Below are positions 5,379 to 11,369 of a DNA stretch of 11,369 bases, piece after piece. Position 1 is the stretch's first letter. Every line of letters starts with the position of its first letter. The stretch comes from Desulfurococcales archaeon (GTDB lineage: Archaea; Thermoproteota; Thermoprotei_A; Sulfolobales; Desulfurococcaceae). Below the pieces are notes generated by a model, which saw nothing but the letters and a program-made list of their open reading frames with translations, ran no database searches and was not told where the DNA came from. The DNA lies in contig JALWQP010000164.1 of NCBI GenBank assembly GCA_027083045.1, forward strand, positions 1-11,369, in the 5' to 3' direction. The position numbers and the translations under genes are program-made.

Positions 5379-6934
5379 CCGAGTCCTATGGGTCTACCTG
5401 TAACACTTTTTGCCGCAACACTTCTTATTCTTGCCGAGATTATTCTCCACAAGCCTATTCTACACGGGATCTTAACTGTTATTGGGTAGCTTCCCGGCAT
5501 CCTCGCGATACTTAGGTTCCCCACGTGTCTTTCAACATATAGATAATCAAGAATGGTCCCGGGTGGAACTATTTTTTCGAGGAACTTCTTATCAAGCTCA
5601 CTCATTATCCGGAGCCTATAGGTTTTGAACAAGCCCTTATGTCGTCTAAGTATATTCCTAACCGTATCCCTCTTTAGCCATAGAGGCGTATTCTCCAAGA
5701 CCGTTACTTGTCTGATATTTATTCTTCTCACGAGGAGATTTTTGTCATAGATTCTCTTTAAGTACTCGTAGTTTATCCTATATGTCTCCCTCGTTTCACC
5801 CGGTAATCCATAGAGAAGATTTATTCCTGGAAGGAGATGGGGGAGGCCGTTCCAGCCCCTCATCTTTCCAACTCTATTTATTATCTCGATAGCCTTTACT
5901 GCGTCGTCAGGATAAACCTTGAGATTGTTTGCCTTAATGACTTTCTCGTCAAATGACTCTATTCCTAGGGCGGCGACGTCGCCCGGGCTGTGGTAATTTA
6001 TTATTGTTTTTAGTGCTTCAATACTTTCCCTTGGATGATGCACTATTGTTCCAGGGTTAACATTATCTATATGTAATATTCTTAGGCCTGGTGCTGTGTT
6101 TCTTATACCATAGAGGAGTTTTTCAAGTATTTCCGGAGCAGGTTTTGGGAACTCTTTCTCTCCCATTTCTTTGCTCCCGTATACGAGTATGTCTGGTTGT
6201 CTTCCGAGCCTGATGTGTCTCGCGCCGTATCTGTATAGTGCTTCTACTTCCTCAATTATTGATCTAGGGCTTCGCTGGATGGGTTTACCCCATCGAGGCT
6301 CTATGCAGAAGCTACATCCTCCAGAAATATATCTTGGGCACCCTCTGTAGGTCTCTATCTCGACGACGAGGTTTCTGCCATGATTTGGGTGCATCACTAT
6401 TATCTTCGCGCCCTTAATGAACGCCTTATCCGCAAATTCGTAGTTTGTCCTTGTTTTTCTCGGGTCCGCTTTCTCGAAACCGTATCTTATGAGCTCGCTG
6501 AAGAATATTTCTGGATCTCCGGCAATTATTTCATCGAATATTTTCTTGAGCATATTTCTCGAGAAGGCTGTTGTGCCTCCGCCGGAGCCAAAGCCGTGTC
6601 GCGCCGCTGGGCCTACTAGTATCTTCAAGGGTTTGGTTATTAGTGCTAGTATTCTCTCGGCTTCATCAATGGTTCCCGGCCTGCCTCCAATATATTTACC
6701 GGGAACCTCTACGCCTCCTATAACTACTAATATATCGGAGGCTTCGGCCTGCCTAATGAATGAATCCATGTTATGTCGTACTTCGTCAATAGTGTAATAT
6801 CTTATGTCTACGTCTTTGTTCTCCATCCATATGGCTCCTGCAACTAGTCTGGGCCATGTATTGATATACGGGGGAACACCCAGACCGGCCGGCTCATCCG
6901 TATAGAGGTCGAGGATAATCGTTTTTCTTATCAT
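5366..6934 (-). CDS. COG1031-type radical SAM protein with B12-binding-like N-terminal and TRAM-like C-terminal regions
   Basis: A 522-residue radical SAM protein resembling the archaeal COG1031 family, whose reaction is not known. Residues 1-150 look like a Rossmann-type B12-binding-like domain (DILVVIGGVEVPGKYIGG) with a glycine-rich GFGSGGGTT at 114-122. The cluster motif is ETYRGCPRYISGGCSFC with Cys199, Cys207 and Cys210, so CX7CX2C instead of CX3CX2C. The radical SAM barrel follows, with RLGRQPD near 242-248, ALGIESFDEKV near 322-332 and LYGLPGETRETY near 374-385, as in MiaB/elongator-like enzymes. About 457-490 is beta-rich and TRAM-like, hinting at RNA binding. The start is 15 bases after the membrane protein gene stop, implying one transcript. 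The only GAGG lies 13 bases before ATG 6934, farther than usual. RNA modification is a guess, not a finding. Confidence 0.85.
   Translation of the reverse strand: MIRKTIILDLYTDEPAGLGVPPYINTWPRLVAGAIWMENKDVDIRYYTIDEVRHNMDSFIRQAEASDILVVIGGVEVPGKYIGGRPGTIDEAERILALITKPLKILVGPAARHGFGSGGGTTAFSRNMLKKIFDEIIAGDPEIFFSELIRYGFEKADPRKTRTNYEFADKAFIKGAKIIVMHPNHGRNLVVEIETYRGCPRYISGGCSFCIEPRWGKPIQRSPRSIIEEVEALYRYGARHIRLGRQPDILVYGSKEMGEKEFPKPAPEILEKLLYGIRNTAPGLRILHIDNVNPGTIVHHPRESIEALKTIINYHSPGDVAALGIESFDEKVIKANNLKVYPDDAVKAIEIINRVGKMRGWNGLPHLLPGINLLYGLPGETRETYRINYEYLKRIYDKNLLVRRINIRQVTVLENTPLWLKRDTVRNILRRHKGLFKTYRLRIMSELDKKFLEKIVPPGTILDYLYVERHVGNLSIARMPGSYPITVKIPCRIGLWRIISARIRSVAAKSVTGRPIGLGYCG
5407..5411 (+). 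terminator. possible T-tract terminator for the SpeA gene
   Basis: TTTTT lies 29 bases past the SpeA stop, inside the antisense end of the radical SAM gene. Archaeal termination commonly uses short T-tracts without a hairpin. One tract of five is weak evidence. Confidence 0.25.
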
Positions 6935-6949
6935 GATACATGTGCATCC

Positions 6950-8335
6950 TCATTGATTGTTCCGCTTGTCTTCCTCTTCGGGTATTGTTCTCCAAGCCAG
7001 CCTTGTGTAGTGGAATATTATTGGTATTAGCAGTGCGGCAAATGCTATGGCTATTCCCCACGATATGTTCTTTATAACATCGATGGCTCCAGCGTATTCT
7101 GCAAATATCCCGGCGATACCGATTATTGAAAACGACAGTATTATCAGGGTTTCGATAAGTGGTACCGTGTACTTATAGGCGGGATGGACCTTTGCCAGTA
7201 TCTTGGCGGCGACCCCAGCAATATAGATACCGGAGGCTATGACCAGTATGCCTAGTATTAGCGGGTATATGAGTGACCCTTGCAGCATGAGTATGTTTAG
7301 AGCAATAGTTATAACTACTGCTGTTAGGCCTAGTAGGATCAGGTTCTCCACAAGTTTCGCGACATCCTCGAACCCGTTACTAAAGGCTTTCTGGAGGAAT
7401 TTGCCAATGTACCTTGCTAACCCAATACTGAGTATTAGTCCAAGCGTTAGAACTGTTATGCCTCCGATTAGCTTGGGTAGATAGATGGCCACCTGGTATA
7501 CCAGCTGTCCCGTTAAACCACCGATATTCATTATCTCGACGGCTGCAACGATCGCTACCACTATTATGAATGCTTTCGTCAAGCCTCCTATTAGATCAGA
7601 TATATTAATATTCATATTCTTGATCGTACGTCCGATATCGGTTGCTTCGAGAGGCTTATCTAGGATCTGGCTCACTATACGGTTTACTATCTTACCGATA
7701 GTATCTCCTATAACATAGCCTATGATGAGTATTATGGCGGCTCCTATGAAGGCGGGCGCCGAGGTGATCAAATAGTTGAGAAGTAATGAGTAGTTGAACA
7801 TGACGTCGATAGCTACTGATAATATGAATATTGAAAGGACAAGAACTGATACGTCGTAGATAAGCTCAGTCATTAAATCGTGTTTTTCACGAAACATTTT
7901 ACTGAAGAACATTGCTATGTATTCTGAAAGTACTAGGATAACCGGTATACCGATCACAATTATTGATAGGCCAGCAACTATTTTGAATATTATCTGAGCA
8001 GCCAACACAATTAATGATCCGACATAGCCCGTGAAACCCAGTATTGTCACAGATACAAGTACAGACAATGCAATGATCAGCGCGAGGAGGACGTTGCCTA
8101 CAAGACTGCCTAGATCCACGCCCGACTCGATCATGCTACGCCCAATCCTTGTCTTCTTGATGACGCCGGATAACAGCTTATCTACGAGGGCTTTAGTGCC
8201 TTTTTTGACAAGGTAACCGATCATATATCCTATGAGAACGATTATTATGGCCGCTATTATCTTCGGCAAATAGTTGATGATCTCGATGACCATGTTAGTG
8301 AAAGCATTCACCAGCATATCCCACGTAGATGACAT
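6950..8335 (-). CDS. polytopic membrane protein with MscS-like conserved TM-helix repeats
   Basis: A 461-residue integral membrane protein with roughly 11 predicted hydrophobic segments (about 24-44, 78-98, 105-120, 121-138, 157-178, 188-210, 250-270, 284-306, 328-350, 356-376, 390-412, 424-442). It contains two clear repeats, and probably a third, of the 'conserved TM helix' type (PF05552) found near mechanosensitive-channel proteins: YLPKIIAAIIIVLIGYMIGY then IGR...DLGSLVG at 22-80; APAFIGAAIILIIGYVIGD then IGR...ISDLIGG at 193-251; and YLPKLIGGITVLTLGL then FEDVAKLV at 285-329. No soluble MscS beta domain follows; the C-terminus is a short charged tail (EEEDKRNNQ). Channel activity is therefore uncertain. 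The start ATG has GGTGA six bases upstream and a TATA box at 8378-8388. It leads an operon with the radical SAM gene. Confidence 0.85.
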   Translation of the reverse strand: MSSTWDMLVNAFTNMVIEIINYLPKIIAAIIIVLIGYMIGYLVKKGTKALVDKLLSGVIKKTRIGRSMIESGVDLGSLVGNVLLALIIALSVLVSVTILGFTGYVGSLIVLAAQIIFKIVAGLSIIVIGIPVILVLSEYIAMFFSKMFREKHDLMTELIYDVSVLVLSIFILSVAIDVMFNYSLLLNYLITSAPAFIGAAIILIIGYVIGDTIGKIVNRIVSQILDKPLEATDIGRTIKNMNINISDLIGGLTKAFIIVVAIVAAVEIMNIGGLTGQLVYQVAIYLPKLIGGITVLTLGLILSIGLARYIGKFLQKAFSNGFEDVAKLVENLILLGLTAVVITIALNILMLQGSLIYPLILGILVIASGIYIAGVAAKILAKVHPAYKYTVPLIETLIILSFSIIGIAGIFAEYAGAIDVIKNISWGIAIAFAALLIPIIFHYTRLAWRTIPEEEDKRNNQ

Positions 8336-8377
8336 AAACGTTCACCTTTGCATTAACATCTTATTCACAGTGATAAG

Positions 8378-8388
8378 TATATAAAAAC
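8378..8388 (-). promoter_or_regulatory. TATA box of the membrane protein / radical SAM operon
   Basis: The minus strand reads GTTTTTATATA, a good archaeal TATA box. Transcription would start near 8355, giving a leader of about 20 bases with GGTGA six bases before the ATG at 8335. It lies in the 61-base gap after Hel308, so the operon need not depend on Hel308 transcription. Confidence 0.6.
8383..8387 (-). terminator. possible T-tract terminator for Hel308, within the next promoter
   Basis: TTTTT on the minus strand lies about 10 bases past the Hel308 stop and is part of the TATA box of the following operon. It may end Hel308 transcripts while also serving as promoter sequence. Five Ts alone are weak evidence. 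Confidence 0.3.
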
Positions 8389-8396
8389 TAATCATA

Positions 8397-10538
8397 CTAG
8401 TCGTGCACCTCTATTCTGGCTTTCGCCTCTCGTATAACGGTTTCAGATATCTTGGGGCCGAAGGTAGGGAGCTTGGATAGTTCCTCTACGGTCATCTTCG
8501 CTAGATCTCTTATACTCCTTATACCGTGGCTGAGAAGTATACGTGCTCTTACTCTGCCTATACCTTCTATCTTTACGAGTTCTAATGCATCCTCTTTAAC
8601 CCCGTATTCTAGCCTCATACTCAGTTTCTCGAGCTTATCCGCGATGTCATGGTTTCTTTGGCGCTCAATCCTTGAAAGCCCTGAAGCAATCCATGCAGCC
8701 GTGTCTCTGGCCGAGTATATGTCGCCTGGCCCTACACCGTATTTTGAGACTATATTGTCTTCTGTCACCTCGTTTATCCAGTCATGAAGCATTTTTGCCT
8801 GCACAAAGGCTTGTAGCCATAGCTGGTAGTCGAACTCGTCCTGAGGGGGATCCGGTATTACCCCTTCTTCAGCGAGATCCCATGCTTCAGGCTCTAGGTA
8901 ATCTACCACCTTATAGTTGATGTAAGGTTTGCTCCGCAAATAGTCCGGTGTGTATGCTATGAGATGTAATAAATAAAATGTGCCCACCTCATCTTTCACG
9001 AGTGAGAGATACCTATGTACTGATAATGGGTCGAGGTATGTTATGGCTGTTAATGTACCGATCCTTGTAGGCTCCAGTATCCCCGACCGATATATTACCA
9101 TGTCCCAGTCGATGAGCTCATCAACTATATTATCCAGTAGGTTTTCGAGATACCTTGTACTACCATATTGTTTGAAGAATAGTGTCTCCCTGTATACTTT
9201 GATGAGCTCCTTTATGCTCTGTGCCTGGCCCGTAGCGATCAGTGAGAGCGTGTGTATTCTTAGGCTTCTCTCATTATTTAGCCTACTAATTACGGGCTCG
9301 GGTTCTCCCCTAATATATTTAGATGCTTCTAAGATACTGGCCGCATCATAGATTATTGCCTCACCTATATCGTCATACATAGGCCTACCAGCTCTACCAG
9401 CCATTTGCTTGTACTCGAAAACAGGTATTCCAACCATTCTCCTCCTATATGGATCATATCTTTTTATCGAGACAAGCACCCTGCGTGCAGGCAGGTTAAC
9501 GCCTGCTGCGAGCGTGGGCGTCGCGAAGACGGCCTTGACTATTCTCTCTCTAAATGCTTCTTCAACTACTTTCCTTGCAATACTTGTTAGTCCTGCATGG
9601 TGATAGGCAACGCCTTTCCTAAGTAGTTTCTCGAGCATTTCCCGTTCTTTCCTGCTCGGAGACTCGCTGAGCCTTGAAAGCAGTTCTTCGAGCCTGTTCT
9701 TATCGATTAGGTGCGCTAATATGTTCATGTGCTCAGAGAGCCTGAAAGCCCATTCTTCCGCTTTCCTTCTATTATTTACAAATACCAGTACCTGTATTCC
9801 GCGCTCAACGCTGTGTAGCGCGATCGAGAGAGCAGAAGAGCCTAGGCGGTGGACAACTTTCTCTTTCCTACCATCAACGAACACTATCGTGTGACGCCTT
9901 CTATCAAAGGCTCCTTCAACCAGCCTTACTGGTCTCCAATCACTCCTTATCAATTCCCCTTCCAGCCACTCAGCCAATACATCTGCATTACTGATCGTCG
10001 CGGATAACCCAACTATCTGAACACCTGTATTCCTCAGTCTCGCGATAATCATTTCTAGGACGGGGCCTCTTTCGGGATCACCGATCATATGTAGCTCATC
10101 AACAACAATAGTCCTAATCCTGTCGAGCCATCGCGGCTTAAGCCGTAGCAAACTATCGAATCTCTCATAAGTAGCCACAACGATGTTGTATCTGGCTAGA
10201 TACTCTCCCGGAGATTCATAGTCGCCTGTAGAGATCCCTATTCTGAGGCCTAGCTCCTGCCAGCTCTTGAACTCATCATACTTCTCCGATGCAAGAGCCC
10301 TTAATGGGACGAGATAAAGACCCATACCATCCTCGAGAGCGGTCTTAACAAGCGCTAGCTCACCTATAAGGGTTTTACCGCTGGCGGTAGGTGACGCTAC
10401 GACCAAGTTCTTGCCAGACAATAATCCTTTCATAATAGCCTCTGCCTGCACGGGGTTCAGGCTTCTAATCCCTCGTTTCTTCAATACCTCGACAACAGTG
10501 TTTGGAAGTCCATAATTCACGAGCTTATCCACGTCCAT
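8397..10538 (-). CDS. hel308: Hel308 ATP-dependent DNA helicase
   Basis: Superfamily 2, Ski2-like 3'-5' DNA helicase that unwinds forked and lagging-strand structures at stalled replication forks. With the ATG start it has 713 residues, the usual family size (about 700-720). The order is: Q motif NPVQ at 28-31; Walker A ASPTASGKT at 48-56; DELH at 147-150; SAT at 179-181; motif IV VLVFVNNRR at 250-258; motif V TPTLAAGVNLP at 340-350; motif VI QMAGRAGRP at 378-386. A winged-helix and ratchet region follows. A C-terminal helix-hairpin-helix domain (IEGIGRVRARILLSHG) contains the RAR motif (664-666), known to brake unwinding in this family. I prefer ATG 10538, preceded by GGTGG at 10552-10548. 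A TTG at 10562 would add eight residues. All catalytic motifs are intact. Divergent from moeA. Confidence 0.96.
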   Translation of the reverse strand: MDVDKLVNYGLPNTVVEVLKKRGIRSLNPVQAEAIMKGLLSGKNLVVASPTASGKTLIGELALVKTALEDGMGLYLVPLRALASEKYDEFKSWQELGLRIGISTGDYESPGEYLARYNIVVATYERFDSLLRLKPRWLDRIRTIVVDELHMIGDPERGPVLEMIIARLRNTGVQIVGLSATISNADVLAEWLEGELIRSDWRPVRLVEGAFDRRRHTIVFVDGRKEKVVHRLGSSALSIALHSVERGIQVLVFVNNRRKAEEWAFRLSEHMNILAHLIDKNRLEELLSRLSESPSRKEREMLEKLLRKGVAYHHAGLTSIARKVVEEAFRERIVKAVFATPTLAAGVNLPARRVLVSIKRYDPYRRRMVGIPVFEYKQMAGRAGRPMYDDIGEAIIYDAASILEASKYIRGEPEPVISRLNNERSLRIHTLSLIATGQAQSIKELIKVYRETLFFKQYGSTRYLENLLDNIVDELIDWDMVIYRSGILEPTRIGTLTAITYLDPLSVHRYLSLVKDEVGTFYLLHLIAYTPDYLRSKPYINYKVVDYLEPEAWDLAEEGVIPDPPQDEFDYQLWLQAFVQAKMLHDWINEVTEDNIVSKYGVGPGDIYSARDTAAWIASGLSRIERQRNHDIADKLEKLSMRLEYGVKEDALELVKIEGIGRVRARILLSHGIRSIRDLAKMTVEELSKLPTFGPKISETVIREAKARIEVHD

Positions 10539-10577
10539 TAACAAGCCACCATTCTGCCACAAGTATAATAAAAACGG

Positions 10578-10583
10578 TATAAA
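10578..10583 (-). promoter_or_regulatory. TATA-like box for Hel308
   Basis: The minus strand reads TTTATA within CCGGTTTATACCG. A start near 10555 would give a short leader that includes GGTGG before ATG 10538. This start point also makes the upstream TTG at 10562 unlikely to be used. The box sits in a near-palindrome (CGGTATAAACCGG, 10575-10587). Confidence 0.45.
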
Positions 10584-10613
10584 CCGGATATTTTATCTAC
10601 AGGTAACATGGAC

Positions 10614-10621
10614 TTTATATT
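10614..10621 (+). promoter_or_regulatory. TATA box for moeA
   Basis: TTTATATT has its centre about 27 bases before position 10644. This predicts a transcript beginning almost at the GTG start codon (10646), so a leaderless or nearly leaderless mRNA. GGTG at 10634-10637 could act as Shine-Dalgarno only if transcription starts farther upstream. Confidence 0.45.
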
Positions 10622-10645
10622 AAGGCTTGCCAAGGTGCTTTGGAA

Positions 10646-11369
10646 GTGCCGGAGAGAAGGATTTTCCATAAACTAGTGTCTCTTGATGAGGCCATGAAGA
10701 TTATAGAGCAATACTATCCGATCAAACCGCTTGGCGTTGAGGAAGTAGATATAACGGAAGCTCTAGGAAGAGTATTGGCGGAGGATATATACTCGCCCAT
10801 CGATCACCCTCCTTTCGATAGAAGTCTAGTCGACGGGTATGCGGTGCGCTCCGAGGATCTTGCAGGGGCAGACGATCTTCATCCAGCGCGCTTGAAAATA
10901 GTGGGTGTAATTAAGCCCGGCCAACACCCCAAGATAAGCATAGATCCCATGGAAACAGCCGAGATAGCGACGGGCGCGATGATCCCGCGAGGGGCAGACG
11001 CCGTTGTCATGGTCGAGTACACGCGTAGGCTTAACGATGAGGTCGAGATATATAGGAGCGTCGTGCCCGGGGAAAACATCTCTTCGACAGGAAACGATAT
11101 ATCATTCGGAGACCTCGTTCTCGAGGCAGGCACAAGAATAGGGTTCAGAGAGATAGGTTTACTCGCAGGTCTTGGAATAACGAGGATAAAGACTTACATC
11201 CGCCCTAGGATTGCTGTTTTCTCGACTGGCGACGAGGTCATAGAGCCTTGGAAGAAGCTGAGCCCGGGAAAAGTCTATGATGTTAACGGCCAGCTCATCA
11301 CGTCAGGGCTCAAACAGCTAGGGGCCGATGCAAGGTTCATGGGCCATCTCCCCGACGACTACAATGAAG
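10646..11369 (+). CDS. moeA: MoeA-type molybdopterin molybdotransferase, C-terminus cut by window edge
   Basis: Inserts molybdenum, or tungsten in hyperthermophiles, into adenylated molybdopterin in the last step of cofactor synthesis; cytosolic. The 241 codons present cover the N-terminal domains and the start of the MoaB-like domain. Visible motifs are PPFDRSLVDGYAVR near 55-68 with the conserved Asp63, ATGAMIPRGADAVVMVE in the metal-insertion family pattern, PGENIS and GNDISFGDLVLEAG, then RPRIAVFSTGDEV with STGDEV at 193-198, and the VYDVN motif after it. The start is GTG 10646, supported by TATA spacing and by GGTG eight bases upstream; an in-frame ATG at 10694 would remove 16 conserved-looking residues. 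Archaeal MoeA proteins are about 400 residues, or about 600 with an added periplasmic-binding-like domain; which form this is cannot be seen. No other molybdenum cofactor gene is in view. Confidence 0.93.
   Translation, partial: MPERRIFHKLVSLDEAMKIIEQYYPIKPLGVEEVDITEALGRVLAEDIYSPIDHPPFDRSLVDGYAVRSEDLAGADDLHPARLKIVGVIKPGQHPKISIDPMETAEIATGAMIPRGADAVVMVEYTRRLNDEVEIYRSVVPGENISSTGNDISFGDLVLEAGTRIGFREIGLLAGLGITRIKTYIRPRIAVFSTGDEVIEPWKKLSPGKVYDVNGQLITSGLKQLGADARFMGHLPDDYNE

Noticed and set aside
10539..10562. TTG start at 10562 for Hel308
   Set aside because: It lies upstream of the transcription start predicted from the TATA box, and ATG 10538 has GGTGG before it and fits the family N-terminus.
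1..11369. CRISPR array, tRNA, insertion sequence, defence or toxin-antitoxin island
   Set aside because: No spaced direct repeats, tRNA-like cloverleaf, transposase, integrase or toxin-like gene was recognised; nearly all the DNA is taken up by known gene families.

Overview
The window looks like a compact chromosomal stretch of a hyperthermophilic crenarchaeon, most likely of the order Desulfurococcales. The archaeal assignment rests on the gene set: a TYW1-type wybutosine enzyme, the helicase Hel308, a DUF357/RibL-like nucleotidyltransferase, a COG1031 radical SAM protein and a MoeA. It is supported by TATA-like boxes about 25-30 bases ahead of starts, GGTG- or GGAG-type Shine-Dalgarno sequences, TTG and GTG starts, and heavy use of AGA/AGG and ATA codons. 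The genus cannot be fixed from sequence alone. No tRNA, rRNA, CRISPR, transposase or integrase was seen.

Layout, left to right. At 1-1036 (minus) is a nearly complete tRNA 4-demethylwyosine synthase (TYW1/Taw1) whose C-terminus runs off the left edge. It shares a short intergenic promoter region with a divergent HAD-fold hydrolase (1118-1840, plus). The 182-base gap after the HAD gene (1841-2022) holds a candidate box C/D guide RNA with an unusual 10-12 bp hairpin between its D' and C' boxes. Next are a flavodoxin-fold NADPH:FMN-type flavoprotein with a four-cysteine insert (2023-2745, plus) and, convergent to it, a DUF357-plus-cytidylyltransferase protein resembling archaeal FAD synthetase (2748-3449, minus). 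A divergent gene at 3588-5378 (plus) encodes a SpeA-type, PLP-dependent arginine decarboxylase. Its last 13 bases overlap the end of a convergent COG1031-type radical SAM gene (5366-6934, minus). That gene is the second member of an apparent two-gene operon with a polytopic membrane protein built from MscS-like TM-helix repeats (6950-8335, minus). The right part holds Hel308 (8397-10538, minus) and, divergent from it, a MoeA-type molybdopterin molybdotransferase cut by the right edge (10646-11369, plus).

The genes do not form one pathway. They cover tRNA modification (TYW1, and perhaps the C/D RNA), cofactor metabolism (RibL-like, MoeA, the flavoprotein), polyamine synthesis (SpeA), DNA repair (Hel308) and uncharacterised functions (the radical SAM/membrane protein pair, the HAD). 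The items most worth a second look are the hairpin-bearing C/D RNA candidate, the SpeA in an archaeal setting, the HAD enzyme with Ala in place of the usual second motif I Asp, and the radical SAM/membrane protein operon. I did not find a convincing novel multi-gene defence or mobile system.
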